Shown: positions 35,285 through 44,588, counted from the stretch's first letter. The stretch: DNA of 64,000 nt from [Empedobacter] haloabium (GCA_008011715.2 CP136508.1:6386001-6450000), one strand, 5' to 3'. Numbers and translations: made by a program. The notes: generated by a model from the letters alone, not told the origin.

Positions 35285-36403
35285 CTACTCCGTTGATGGG
35301 GTTTCCTGCCGCACCGGAAGAGCTGCCGGCAAGGGCGCCGGCGCGGTGGAAGGCGCGACGGCGGCGCGCAGGCGGCCCAGCAAGGCGGTACGGTCGTTCA
35401 CGCTGGCGTGCAGCTGCTGCAGCACCGGCCAGCGGTAATGGTTGACATGGTACATGGTCCGGATTTCATCGGTCCAGCGGGTATGCCAATCCATCACCTT
35501 GCCATAGAACTCCAGGCGGGCGTGCTGCGCTTGCGCAAACAACTGCTGGCAGCATTCCTCGCGCATCAGCAGCGTGGGCGACAGGCTGGCCGGCACGCTT
35601 TCGTCGTAGGTGGTCTTGAGCACGATCAGGGCGCCGCCGCCTTCGATGCACAGGTCCATCGCCACCAGCTGCTGGTCGAACCAGTAGCGGTACACGGCCG
35701 CCGCGCCGCGCCGGGCGAAGCCGGCCAGCATCGCCGTATAGAAGCGGCCCTGCGCGTTGTCAGGATGGATCGCGGTGCCCAGTTGGGCCTTCCAGCCGGC
35801 GCTTTCCAGGCGGCCGTAGTCGGCGACCGCCGCCGCCATCTGCTCCGGCAGGCGGTCGACCTGCATGCGCGTGACGACGCCTTCTTTGGCCAGCCGCGCG
35901 CGCTGCTTTTTCAGGTTGCTGCGCAGGTTCTTGCCGCGCGCGTTCCAGTAGTCCTCGAAGCTGCCCCGGATCGTCACGTGCGCGGTGCGGATGTAGTCGA
36001 CGGTGCGCAAGGTCGCGCTGTCGGCGGGGCGGGGTTCGAGCTGCGGGTCGCGCTGCGTCAGCCCGACCATCAGTGCCGCACCGGGCAGCGCCCGCGTCAG
36101 GCCCGCCAGCAGTTCGCCCAGCGTCAGGCCGGGACGGTGCAGCCACAGGCCGATCGGCGCCTGCGAAGGCTGGAACGCCTCCCACACGCCGCGCCCGCGC
36201 GGCACCAGGAAGCCCATCGCCTTGACGCTGGCGCCATCGGTGCCGATGACGAGGCGTTCGCGCCCGTCGCAGAACTGTTCCAGCAGCGGGCGCACGAATT
36301 CCGGCTCCAGCAGCGGCGAAGCGAGCGTGTCGCGATTGAGAATGCGCCAGGCATCCGCGTGCGCCGCGAACTGTGCGGCCGGCAGGACGGTCCATTTCAT
36401 CAT
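35285..36403 (-). CDS. GNAT/FemAB-like acyltransferase (BioF2-like)
   Basis: A 372-residue protein starting MMKWTVLPAAQFAAHADAWRIL; its ATG overlaps the aminotransferase stop (ATGA at 36400-36403), which fixes the start. The middle and C-terminal halves resemble the double-GNAT FemAB/BioF2-like acetyltransferase fold: SFEDYWNARGKNLRSNLKKQRARL, YGRLESAGWKAQLGTAI, YRYWFDQQLVAMDLCIEGGGALIVLKTTYDES and FYGKVMDWHTRWTDEIRTMYHVN. Such enzymes transfer acyl or aminoacyl groups to amino sugars or peptides. It is placed between an aminotransferase and an acyl carrier protein, so it could acylate the amino group made by the former. The last 40 residues are Ala/Pro-rich and probably disordered. Confidence 0.8.
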   Translation of the reverse strand: MMKWTVLPAAQFAAHADAWRILNRDTLASPLLEPEFVRPLLEQFCDGRERLVIGTDGASVKAMGFLVPRGRGVWEAFQPSQAPIGLWLHRPGLTLGELLAGLTRALPGAALMVGLTQRDPQLEPRPADSATLRTVDYIRTAHVTIRGSFEDYWNARGKNLRSNLKKQRARLAKEGVVTRMQVDRLPEQMAAAVADYGRLESAGWKAQLGTAIHPDNAQGRFYTAMLAGFARRGAAAVYRYWFDQQLVAMDLCIEGGGALIVLKTTYDESVPASLSPTLLMREECCQQLFAQAQHARLEFYGKVMDWHTRWTDEIRTMYHVNHYRWPVLQQLHASVNDRTALLGRLRAAVAPSTAPAPLPAALPVRQETPSTE

Positions 36404-37662
36404 GACGCTCCCGGCGCGCCACGGCACGCGTGCCGATGCACCTGTTCGATCATCCAGGCCAGTTCGTCCTCGCGCAGCTCCTGGTGGCAGGGGAACTGCA
36501 GCACCCGGCGCGACAGATCGACGCTGGTGGGGCACACGGTCGCATCGACGCCCGGCCACAGGTATTCGCCGAAGCGGATCACCGGCACGCCGTCCTGCTT
36601 CAGGGCGCGGAACAGCGCCTGCGGCTCGTCGCACAGCAGCGGGAACACCCACGGATAGACGCCATCCGGCAGTCTATCGAACAGCGGGCGGCAGCCGGGC
36701 AGGCCGGCCAGCGCCGCCTCCAGGCGCAGGTAGTTGCGGCGCCGCAGCGCGCCCATGCGCCGGCGCGACACGATTTTCACCATCAGGCGCGCAAACAGCG
36801 ACGAGCGTTTGGTCAGCCAGGCCGGATCGAAGCCGAAGCCGCCATCGGACGATCCCGGCGCCAGCGCCGGTCCCGTGCCGTGGCGGCTGGCCTTGATGCG
36901 GCCCCACAGCGCGTTCTTCGCCATCATCGGCAGCGCCAGCAGGGCGCGCAGCACGGGCAGGCGGCCGTAGGCAAAGCCGTCTTCCACGGTGCTCAGCACC
37001 ACCTTGGCCTCGAAGCCCAGGCCGGCCGACTGCAGCCGCACGGCGTCGAGCGGATGACGGCTCGAGACCAGGCAACCGCCTTCGTACACGGGGAAGAACT
37101 TCATGCTGCTGGCGATCGCATAGTCGCCGAAGGAGCCCAGCGGGCGGCCCCGGTGCTCGCCCAGGAACGAGTGGGCGCAATCCTCCAGCAGCCGGATGCC
37201 GCGCGCATCGCACAGCGCGCGCAGGGCGGGCAGCGGCTGGTGAAAGCCGAAGTAATTGGTCGCCATCAGCACGCGGGTGCGGCCGTCGATCTTGCTCGCG
37301 ATATCGTCCAGGTCGACGCTGGTGTCGGGATGGATGCGGTAGAACACCGGCGTGGCACCGGCCCAGATGACGGGCTCGATCATCGACGCGCAGTGATAGG
37401 ACGGCACCAGCACGGCATCGCCGGCACCCACGCCCATCTCGCGCAGCGCCAGCGCGATGGCCACGCGGCCGCTGGTGACGAAGCGGACCGCGCCCGCGTC
37501 GAGGATCGACGGCACGGCCGGCGCACCCAGGTGGCGCAGCGAAGCCAATGCCGCCAGCGACAGGCGCGGCGACACGGGCAGGCGGGAGCGGGGGAAGGCG
37601 GGCGGCACGGCCTCATGCGGGACGGCGTGCGGCTTCACATCTGAAAAGCTCATATTTCCCAT
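36400..37662 (-). CDS. DegT/DnrJ/EryC1-type PLP aminotransferase
   Basis: About 420 residues from MGNMSFSDVKPHAVPHEAV; the ATG at 37653 is an alternative start. Upstream codons in the same frame cross the divergent promoter and are not coding. Fold-type I aminotransferase features are VTSGRVAIALALREMGVGAGD, VPSYHCASMIEPVIWAGATPVF, the PLP-ring Asp in IRLLEDCAHSFLGEHRG and the Schiff-base Lys in AIASSMKFFPVYEGGCLVSS. These enzymes aminate keto-sugars or related ketones using glutamate. It opens the minus-strand operon of seven genes, all overlapping or within 13 bases of each other. The substrate is unknown. Confidence 0.88.
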   Translation of the reverse strand: MGNMSFSDVKPHAVPHEAVPPAFPRSRLPVSPRLSLAALASLRHLGAPAVPSILDAGAVRFVTSGRVAIALALREMGVGAGDAVLVPSYHCASMIEPVIWAGATPVFYRIHPDTSVDLDDIASKIDGRTRVLMATNYFGFHQPLPALRALCDARGIRLLEDCAHSFLGEHRGRPLGSFGDYAIASSMKFFPVYEGGCLVSSRHPLDAVRLQSAGLGFEAKVVLSTVEDGFAYGRLPVLRALLALPMMAKNALWGRIKASRHGTGPALAPGSSDGGFGFDPAWLTKRSSLFARLMVKIVSRRRMGALRRRNYLRLEAALAGLPGCRPLFDRLPDGVYPWVFPLLCDEPQALFRALKQDGVPVIRFGEYLWPGVDATVCPTSVDLSRRVLQFPCHQELREDELAWMIEQVHRHACRGAPGAS

Positions 37663-37908
37663 ACGCGGCTCTTGGTTCCAATACCGGTCTCGCTTGCGCC
37701 CAATTGCCCCAGTATAACCTGCGGTATCGCAAAGATCTTGCTGAAAAAGCATTACGGTCGAGTGCGCCGGAATTGTGTTGTTTATTTGATATATCCGGCC
37801 TGGTTTTCCGCTCTGGCCTTGCCAAAAAACAGAAATTGATAAGTTGTAAAATGTTAATATCCGGCCGTAGCCCCCGGCCGTACCGGCCCCGTTTTGCAGG
37901 ACATGGAC
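37663..37908. promoter_or_regulatory. Divergent promoter region of the two exosortase-associated operons
   Basis: The 246 bases between the aminotransferase (-) and AMP ligase (+) genes are clearly AT-richer than the flanks and must drive both operons. AT-rich hexamers occur on both strands (for example TATACT on the minus strand near 37710 and TTGATA near 37838 on the plus strand), but no box pair has good spacing. No sigma-54 signature or TGTCG-N7-TTACA box was found. Confidence 0.6.
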
Positions 37909-39498
37909 ATGAGCGACCTGATACACGAATTCGTCTACCGTTCGGCACGCCGGACCCCCGCTGCCGAGGCCCTCGTCCATGGCACGCGCCGGCTCGACTA
38001 TGCCGCGCTGGCGCGCCTGGTCGGCCAGGCTGCCGGCGCGTTGCTTGCCAGCGGCCTGGAACGGTCCGAGCGCGTGGCCGTCTACATGGAAAAGAACGTC
38101 GAGAACGTGGCCGCGATGTTTGGCGCCGCCGCCGCCGGCGGCGTGTTCGTCCCCGTCAATCCCTTGCTGAAGCCCGAACAGGTCGCCTACATCCTGGCCG
38201 ACTGCAATGTGCGCGTGCTGGTGACGACGGCCGACCGCCTCAAGCTGCTGCTGGCCGTGCTGCCGGAGTGCCGCGACCTGCGTCTCGTCATCGCGGTCGG
38301 CGCCAACGGCGAGCTGCCGGCGCTGCATGGCGTCGAGGTACTGTCGTGGGACGACACGCTGGCGCTGGCCGAGCGCAACACGCGCGCCCCCCACCGCGCC
38401 ATCGACGGCGACATGGCCGCGATCCTGTACACCTCGGGCAGCACCGGCAAGCCGAAAGGCGTGGTGCTGTCGCACCGGAACATGGTGGCCGGCGCCAACA
38501 GCGTCGCCAGCTACCTGGACAACACGCCGGAAGACCGCATCCTGGCCGTGCTGCCGCTCAGCTTCGACTATGGCCTGTCACAGCTGACGACGGCGTTTTC
38601 GGTGGGCGCGACGGCGGTGCTGATCAACCACCTGCTGCCGCGCGACGTGCTGAACGCCGTGGTGGCCGAACGCATCACGGGCCTGGCGGCGGTGCCGCCG
38701 CTGTGGATCCAGCTGGCGCCATTGAACTGGCCGGCCGACTGCACGCTGCGCTATCTGACCAATTCCGGCGGCGCCATGCAGCGCCCCACGCTGGACGCAT
38801 TGCGGCGCGCACTGCCCAACGCGCGGCCGTTCCTGATGTACGGCCTGACCGAGGCGTTCCGCTCCACCTACCTGCCGCCGGAGGAACTGGAGCGCCGGCC
38901 CGACTCGATGGGCAAGGCGATCCCGAACGCGGAAGTCATGGTGCTGCGCCCGGATGGCAGCGAATGCGCGGCCGGCGAGCCGGGCGAGCTGGTACACCGT
39001 GGCGCGCTGGTCTCGCTGGGCTACTGGAACGATCCGGCCAAGACGGCCGAGCGCTTCAAGCCGATCGTGTCGCGCCAGTACGGCCTGCCGCTGACGGAGC
39101 TGGCCGTGTGGTCCGGCGACACGGTGCGCAAGGACGAGGAAGGCTTCCTGTACTTCATCAGCCGCAACGACGAGATGATCAAGACCTCCGGCTACCGCGT
39201 CAGCCCGACCGAGGTGGAGGAGGTGGTCTATGCACGCGAGCAGGTGGCCGAGGCGGCCGCGCTGGGCGTCAGCCACCCGACGCTGGGCCAGGCCATCGTC
39301 GTCATCGCCTGTCCGCGCGAAGGCACGGCGCTGACGGCGTCCGACCTGCTGGCGGCGTGCAAGCCGCACCTGCCGGCCTATATGCTGCCGCAAAAGGTGA
39401 TCATCGCCGACGCCAGCCTGCCCCGTAATCCGAACGGCAAGATCGACCGCAAGCTGCTGTCGACCCAGTATGCCGACGTGTTCGTGGAGACGCCATGA
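37909..39498 (+). CDS. Exosortase A-associated AMP-forming acyl-CoA/acyl-ACP ligase
   Basis: About 529 residues from MSDLIHEFVYRSARRTPAAE; AGGA lies 8 bases upstream, and TTG 37894 and ATG 37903 are alternatives. ANL-superfamily motifs are present: the P-loop AILYTSGSTGKPKGVVLSH, the A4-A5 region FLMYGLTEAFRSTYLPPEE, the hinge VWSGDTVRKDEEGFLYFISRNDEMIKTSGYRVSP (residues D and R) and the catalytic Lys in LPRNPNGKIDRKLL. It activates a carboxylic acid as adenylate and loads it to CoA or a carrier protein, plausibly the acyl carrier protein of the opposite operon. It matches the exosortase-associated TIGR03098 group and overlaps the decarboxylase by 4 bases. Confidence 0.92.
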   Translation: MSDLIHEFVYRSARRTPAAEALVHGTRRLDYAALARLVGQAAGALLASGLERSERVAVYMEKNVENVAAMFGAAAAGGVFVPVNPLLKPEQVAYILADCNVRVLVTTADRLKLLLAVLPECRDLRLVIAVGANGELPALHGVEVLSWDDTLALAERNTRAPHRAIDGDMAAILYTSGSTGKPKGVVLSHRNMVAGANSVASYLDNTPEDRILAVLPLSFDYGLSQLTTAFSVGATAVLINHLLPRDVLNAVVAERITGLAAVPPLWIQLAPLNWPADCTLRYLTNSGGAMQRPTLDALRRALPNARPFLMYGLTEAFRSTYLPPEELERRPDSMGKAIPNAEVMVLRPDGSECAAGEPGELVHRGALVSLGYWNDPAKTAERFKPIVSRQYGLPLTELAVWSGDTVRKDEEGFLYFISRNDEMIKTSGYRVSPTEVEEVVYAREQVAEAAALGVSHPTLGQAIVVIACPREGTALTASDLLAACKPHLPAYMLPQKVIIADASLPRNPNGKIDRKLLSTQYADVFVETP

Positions 39499-40742
39499 AC
39501 GCGCCCGCACCCAAGCTGCCGCCACAGCACGCGCCGCTGACGCAGTTCGCGGTCGCGCACGACTGCCTGCTGGTGGGGGGCGTGCCGCTGACCCGCCTGG
39601 CCCAGCGCGTGGGGCAGACGCCGTTCTACGCCTACGACCGCGCCGCCATCACGGCGCGCGTGGCCGAGTTGCGCCGCGCGCTGCCGGCCGACGTGCACCT
39701 GCACTATGCGATGAAAGCCAATCCGATGCCCGCCGTCGTGCAGCACCTGGCGACCCTGGTCGACGGCATCGACGTGGCCTCCGGCGGCGAACTGCGCGTG
39801 GCCCTCGATACGCCGATGGCGCCCGGCCATATCAGCTTTGCGGGACCCGGCAAGAGCGACGCCGACCTGGCGTGCGCGATCGCGGCCGGCATCGTGCTGA
39901 ACCTGGAGTCGGAAGGCGAGATGGAACGCGCCGCCGTCATCGGGGAACGGCTCGGCATCGCGCCGCAGGTCAACGTGCGCGTCAATCCGGATTTCGAACT
40001 GAAATCGTCCGGCATGAAGATGGGCGGCGGTCCCAAGCAGTTCGGTGTCGATGCCGAGCGCGTGCCCGCGCTGCTGCGCCGGATCGGCGAGCTGGGGCTG
40101 GATTTCCACGGCTTTCACATCTTCAGCGGGTCGCAGAATCTGAAAGTGGCGGCGCTGCAGGAAGCGCACGAGAAAACGTTCGCGCTGGCGTTGCGCCTGG
40201 CGGCCGACGCGCCCCGCCCGCCGCGTATCCTGAACATCGGCGGCGGCTTCGGCATTCCCTACTTCCCCGGCGAGGAGCGGCTGGACTTGCCTGTCGTGGG
40301 CGCCAACCTCGCCCGCATCCTGGACGAGGTGCGTCCGCAACTGCAGTGCGCCCAGGTCGTCATCGAACTGGGGCGCTACCTGGTCGGCGAGGCCGGCGTC
40401 TACGTCTGCCGCGTGGTGGACCGCAAGGAGTCGCGCGGCCACGTGTACCTCGTCACGGATGGCGGGCTGCATCATCACCTGTCTGCCTCCGGCAATTTCG
40501 GCCAGGTGATTCGCAAGAATTATCCGGTCGTGATCGGCAACCGCGTCCACGGCGGCGCGCGCGAAAAGGCCTCCGTCGTGGGACCGCTGTGCACCCCGCT
40601 GGACCTGCTGGCCGACCAGATGGAACTGGCCCGGGCCGAGCCGGGCGACCTGGTCGCGGTGCTGCAGTCCGGCGCCTACGGCATGACAGCCAGCCCGGCC
40701 GGCTTCCTCAGCCATCCGGCGGCGCTGGAAATCCTGGTGTGA
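39495..40742 (+). CDS. Exosortase A-associated PLP-dependent decarboxylase
   Basis: A 415-residue alanine-racemase-fold (group IV) decarboxylase of the LysA/NspC type. The Schiff-base Lys lies in LHYAMKANPMPAVVQHL, a Gly-rich phosphate loop in ILNIGGGFGIPYFPGEE, the substrate-loop His in FHGFHIFSGSQNL and a conserved Cys in GPLCTPLDLLADQ near the C terminus, with Tyr in QSGAYGMTASPAGFLSHP. This matches the exosortase-associated TIGR03099 group rather than diaminopimelate decarboxylase. Coupled by ATGA to the AMP ligase, it could decarboxylate an amino acid or a carrier-bound aminoacyl group. The product is unknown. Confidence 0.92.
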   Translation: MNAPAPKLPPQHAPLTQFAVAHDCLLVGGVPLTRLAQRVGQTPFYAYDRAAITARVAELRRALPADVHLHYAMKANPMPAVVQHLATLVDGIDVASGGELRVALDTPMAPGHISFAGPGKSDADLACAIAAGIVLNLESEGEMERAAVIGERLGIAPQVNVRVNPDFELKSSGMKMGGGPKQFGVDAERVPALLRRIGELGLDFHGFHIFSGSQNLKVAALQEAHEKTFALALRLAADAPRPPRILNIGGGFGIPYFPGEERLDLPVVGANLARILDEVRPQLQCAQVVIELGRYLVGEAGVYVCRVVDRKESRGHVYLVTDGGLHHHLSASGNFGQVIRKNYPVVIGNRVHGGAREKASVVGPLCTPLDLLADQMELARAEPGDLVAVLQSGAYGMTASPAGFLSHPAALEILV

Positions 40743-40771
40743 CAGTCTAGAAAAACTACAAGGGGTGGACG

Positions 40772-42622
40772 ATGGGCGGACTATGCGGATGGTTGGGTCA
40801 CGGCGTCGCCGACCCCGGCGTGATCGACAGGATGGCGGCGCCGCTGGCGCGCTTCGACGGCACACCGATCGAGAGCATGCACGGCCACTTGGCCGGCGTG
40901 GCCGTGGCGGCGCGCTCCGGCAGCGCCGACGTGCACCGGCGCGACGGCCTGATGGTCGCGCTGTGGGGCCACCCCGTCTTGACGACGCCCGACCTGGCGC
41001 GTCAGGCCGCGTCCAATGGCGTCGCCGCCACGCTGGCGGCGCACTGGCACGATGGCCGCATGGGCGCCGAGCAGCTGTGCGCCGCGCTGGGCGGCCCGTT
41101 CGCCCTGTGCATCCTGGACGAGCACCGCGGCGAAGCCGTGCTGGCCGTCGACCGCCTTGGCATCCATCCGCTGACGTGGCAGCTGGCCGGTGAGACACTG
41201 CTGTTCGCCTCCTCCGCCGATGCGCTGAACCGCCACCCGCTGGCGCGCGCCGAGGTCGATGCGCAGGGCCTGTACAACTACGTCTACTTCCACATGGTGC
41301 CCAGCCCCGGCACCGCGTACCAGGACCAGCAACGCCTGCTGCCGGGCGAATTCCTGCACTACCGCCAGGGCCGGGTCGAAACGCGGCCTTACTGGCAGAT
41401 CGCGTTCCACGAAGATGGCAAGCGCTCCTTCGAGGACCTGCGCGACGACTTCCTGGCGCACCTGCGCAGCAGCGTGCGCCAGGCCAGCGCGGGCGCCAAG
41501 ATCGGCGCCTTCCTCAGCGGCGGCACCGACAGCTCGACGATCGCCGGCATCCTGTGCGACGTCAACGGCGCGGGTGCCGACACCTACTCGATCGGCTTCG
41601 AGGCGCAAGGCTACGACGAGATGGAATACGCGCGCATCGCCTCGCGCCATTTCGGCACCAAGCATCATGAGTACTACGTGACGCCCGACGACGTAGTCGC
41701 CGCCATCCCGCAGGTGGCCGCCGTGTGCGACCAGCCGTTCGGCAACGCGTCGGCCGTTCCGGCCTTCTACTGCGCGCGCATGGCCCGCGCCGACGGCGTC
41801 ACGCGCATGCTGGGCGGCGACGGTGGCGATGAACTCTTTGGCGGCAACGAGCGCTATGCCAAGCAGCACGTGTTCGCGCTGTACGAACGGGTGCCGCAGC
41901 TGTTCCGCAAGGCGCTGCTGGAGCCGGCCGTGTTCAACTTCCCCGGCGGCGAGCGGGTGCGGCTGCTGCGCAAGGCGCGCAGCTATATCGAGCAGGCCTC
42001 GGTGGCGATGCCGGCGCGCCTGGAAACCTACAACCTGCTGGGCCGCTACGGCCCGCAGCAGGTGTTTACCGACGACTTCCTGGCCGGCGCCGACATCGGC
42101 CAGCCGCTCGCGTCGCTGGCGCGCACGTACGGCCGCAGCGAGGCAAAAAGCCTGATCAACCGCATGCTGGCGCTGGACCTGAAGGTGACGTTGGCCGACA
42201 ACGACCTGCCGAAGGTCATGAAGGCCTGCGAGCTGGCCGGCGTCGAGGTGGCGTTCCCGTTCCTGAACGACGCCATGGTCCAGTTCTCGGCTGGCCTGAC
42301 GCCGCAGCAGAAGCTGAACGGCACCCAGCTGCGCTGGTTCTTCAAGGAGGCCTTGAAAGGCTTCCTGCCGATGGAGATCATCACCAAGCAGAAGCACGGC
42401 TTCGGGCTGCCGTTCGGCGTCTGGCTGCAGCGGCACAAGGCGTTGCAGCAGCTGGCCAGCGACAGCCTGCACGACCTGAAAAAGCGTGGCATCGTGCGCG
42501 GCGCCTTTATTGAACAATTAACGGGCCAGCACCTGACCGAACACGCGGGCTACCACGGCACCATGGTGTGGGTCTTGATGATGCTGGAGCAGTGGTTCCG
42601 CCAGCGCGAGGCGCTGCGGTGA
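40772..42622 (+). CDS. Asparagine synthetase-like amidotransferase with displaced N-terminal Cys
   Basis: A 616-residue AsnB-family protein. The N-terminal half resembles the class II glutaminase domain but starts MGGLCGWLGHG, so the nucleophile Cys expected at position 2 is at position 5, and the Asn/Gly oxyanion motifs are weak. The synthetase half is intact: PP-loop AFLSGGTDSSTIAGIL, YSIGFEAQGYDEMEYARIASRHFGTKHHEYY, GGDGGDELFGGNERY and ITKQKHGFGLPFGVWL. Family members amidate a carboxyl group through an acyl-adenylate. Here ammonia may come from another source or the substrate may be an amine. It lies 29 bases after the decarboxylase and overlaps the next gene by 4 bases (GTGA). It belongs with the exosortase-associated amidotransferase families. 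Confidence 0.88.
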   Translation: MGGLCGWLGHGVADPGVIDRMAAPLARFDGTPIESMHGHLAGVAVAARSGSADVHRRDGLMVALWGHPVLTTPDLARQAASNGVAATLAAHWHDGRMGAEQLCAALGGPFALCILDEHRGEAVLAVDRLGIHPLTWQLAGETLLFASSADALNRHPLARAEVDAQGLYNYVYFHMVPSPGTAYQDQQRLLPGEFLHYRQGRVETRPYWQIAFHEDGKRSFEDLRDDFLAHLRSSVRQASAGAKIGAFLSGGTDSSTIAGILCDVNGAGADTYSIGFEAQGYDEMEYARIASRHFGTKHHEYYVTPDDVVAAIPQVAAVCDQPFGNASAVPAFYCARMARADGVTRMLGGDGGDELFGGNERYAKQHVFALYERVPQLFRKALLEPAVFNFPGGERVRLLRKARSYIEQASVAMPARLETYNLLGRYGPQQVFTDDFLAGADIGQPLASLARTYGRSEAKSLINRMLALDLKVTLADNDLPKVMKACELAGVEVAFPFLNDAMVQFSAGLTPQQKLNGTQLRWFFKEALKGFLPMEIITKQKHGFGLPFGVWLQRHKALQQLASDSLHDLKKRGIVRGAFIEQLTGQHLTEHAGYHGTMVWVLMMLEQWFRQREALR

Positions 42623-43587
42623 GCGTCGCCGTCGTCATCCCGTACTTCCAGCGCCAGCCCGGCATCCTGGCCCGTGCGCTGGCCTCGGTGCTGGCGCAAC
42701 GGACCGACGAACCGATCGACATCATCGTCGTCGACGACGAATCGCCGGTGCCGGCGCGCGCCGAGGTGGCGACACTGCCGGCACAGCAGCAGGCACGCGT
42801 GCGCATCGTCGAACAGCGCAACGGCGGCCCGGCCGCGGCGCGCAACAAGGCGCTGGACAACGTGGCACCAGGCACCGAATACGTCGCCTTCATCGATTCG
42901 GACGACACCTGGGCGCCGGACCACATCGCCCACGCCCTGCGGGCGCTGCGCGCCGGTCACGATTTTTATTTTTCCGATTTCTACCAGTTGCACCAGAGCG
43001 TCAGCGCGTTCGAGCGCGCCGGCCGCATCGACCCTGCGCGTCACGCGCTGCTGCCGGGCGAGACGCAGCTGCACCGCTACCAGGCCGACATGCAGGGCCA
43101 GATCCTGGGCGGCAACGTGATCGGCACGTCGACGGTGGTGTACCGCTACGCGTCCTTCCGCAGCCTGCGCTTTCGCGAGGAGTTCGTGTACGCGGGCGAG
43201 GACTACCTGTTCTGGCTCGACCTGGCGCGCATGACGGACCGCATCGCGTTCTCGTCGGCGCGCGAGGTCGTGTACGGCCCAGGGGTGAACATCTTTGCCG
43301 GCTCCGGCTGGGGCACGGAGAAATCGCTGATCCGCCTGCATTACGAGATGAAGTACAAGAAGGCGATCGCCCGGCTGTATCCGCTGACGGTGCAGCAGGC
43401 CGAGGACAACCGCCGCGCCGTGCAGCAGCTGCGGCGCAGCTTCGTCGCGGACGTCGTCCATCGCGTGGCGCACCGCAAGCCATTCATGGCCGTGCTGCTC
43501 AAGCAGCTGAAAGTCGATGCGCAGAGCGTGCTGTTCTTCGTGCCCTTGGCCGTCGGGCTGGTCTTGCAGCGCAAGCGGGCGGCATGA
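42619..43587 (+). CDS. Glycosyltransferase family 2 protein
   Basis: About 322 residues starting at GTG 42619 (SVAVVIPYFQRQPGILARAL), whose first bases overlap the amidotransferase stop. The GT-A fold is clear: nucleotide-binding start VVIPYFQR, IIVVDDESPVPARAE, QRNGGPAAARNKALDNV and the DxD-type motif FIDSDDTWAPDHI. EDYLFWLDLARM supplies the later ED base motif. The C-terminal 60 residues are basic and amphipathic, ending FFVPLAVGLVLQRKRAA, a possible membrane-association helix. It probably extends the repeat unit together with the next gene, which overlaps it by 4 bases. Confidence 0.9.
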   Translation: MSVAVVIPYFQRQPGILARALASVLAQRTDEPIDIIVVDDESPVPARAEVATLPAQQQARVRIVEQRNGGPAAARNKALDNVAPGTEYVAFIDSDDTWAPDHIAHALRALRAGHDFYFSDFYQLHQSVSAFERAGRIDPARHALLPGETQLHRYQADMQGQILGGNVIGTSTVVYRYASFRSLRFREEFVYAGEDYLFWLDLARMTDRIAFSSAREVVYGPGVNIFAGSGWGTEKSLIRLHYEMKYKKAIARLYPLTVQQAEDNRRAVQQLRRSFVADVVHRVAHRKPFMAVLLKQLKVDAQSVLFFVPLAVGLVLQRKRAA

Positions 43588-44588
43588 TGCGTGTCCTCGT
43601 CAGCATCCTGAACTGGAACGGCGCCGCGCAGACGGTCGAGTGCGTGCGCGACCTGCTGCGCCAGCAGTTGCCGGAGGGCGCCCGCGCCGACATCCTTGTC
43701 ATCGACAACGGCTCGGCAGCGGCCGACGCGCAGGCGCTGGGCGACGGCCTGGCGGGGCTGCCGGTGCGGCTGCGGCGCGAGAGCGTCAACCACGGCTTCG
43801 CGGGTGGCCACAACCTGGCCGTCGCGGACGCGCTGGCGCAAGGGTACGACTTCCTCTGGCTGGTCAACAATGACGCCGTCATGGGCGACGAACACGTGCT
43901 GGCGCGCCTGCTGGCGTTGATGGTGGCCGATCCGCGCTGCGGCGCCGCGTCGCCGCTGCTGGCGATCCTGGACCAGCCCGAAAAAATCTACTTCTGCGGG
44001 AACTTCCATGACTGGCCCTCGGGCACGACGCGGCGCGCGCGCGACGTCGACGAAGCCCGGCGGCTGGCGCCCGCGCGCCTGGCACAACAGTGGGTGCCCG
44101 GCACGGCGATGCTGCTGCGCCTGGACGCGCTGCGCACGGCGGGTGCGCTGGACGAACGCATGTTTGCCTACTACGAGGACGACGAATTGTGCGCCCGCCT
44201 GGCCGCCGCCGGCTGGCACAGTGCCGTCGCCTACGACGCCCGCGTGCTGCACGCGATGCCCAAGCGCGAGACGGACCGGCCGCCGTATTACTTCTACCTG
44301 ATGGCCCGCAACCACCTGATCTTCTGGCACGGCAGCACGCCGGCCGCGCACCGCCGCGCGCTGGGGTTGAAGCTGCTGGACCGGGCGCTGTACGACGTCA
44401 ACCGGCTGCGCTACCGCGGCTATCCGCAGCACGCGGAAGCGGCGCTGCTGGGCGTGGAGGACTTCCTGCGCCGCCGCCATGGCCGGCCGCAACTGGCGCG
44501 GCGTGCGGCGTTGCCGCTGCGCTGGCTGCGGGCACTGTTGTGGCTGCCCCACCGGCGCGTGCTGCGCCGGCTCGACGGCAACGCCTGA
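43584..44588 (+). CDS. Glycosyltransferase family 2 protein (rhamnosyltransferase-like)
   Basis: A 334-residue GT-A enzyme starting MMRVLVSILNWNGAAQTVEC, coupled by ATGA to the preceding glycosyltransferase. The pattern ILNWNG, LVIDNGSAAAD, NHGFAGGHNLAVADAL, FLWLVNNDAVMGD and the C-terminal MFAYYEDDELCARLAAAGW matches GT2 enzymes of the WcaA/RfbF or dTDP-rhamnosyl class. The donor is not proven. The gene closes with a cationic Arg-rich C terminus and is followed 94 bases later by the PrsT gene on the same strand. Confidence 0.9.
   Translation: MMRVLVSILNWNGAAQTVECVRDLLRQQLPEGARADILVIDNGSAAADAQALGDGLAGLPVRLRRESVNHGFAGGHNLAVADALAQGYDFLWLVNNDAVMGDEHVLARLLALMVADPRCGAASPLLAILDQPEKIYFCGNFHDWPSGTTRRARDVDEARRLAPARLAQQWVPGTAMLLRLDALRTAGALDERMFAYYEDDELCARLAAAGWHSAVAYDARVLHAMPKRETDRPPYYFYLMARNHLIFWHGSTPAAHRRALGLKLLDRALYDVNRLRYRGYPQHAEAALLGVEDFLRRRHGRPQLARRAALPLRWLRALLWLPHRRVLRRLDGNA

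Noticed and set aside
37663..38475. N-terminal extension of the aminotransferase frame to 38475
   Set aside because: It would cross the whole divergent promoter and overlap the AMP ligase on the other strand; the homologous domain starts near 37662.
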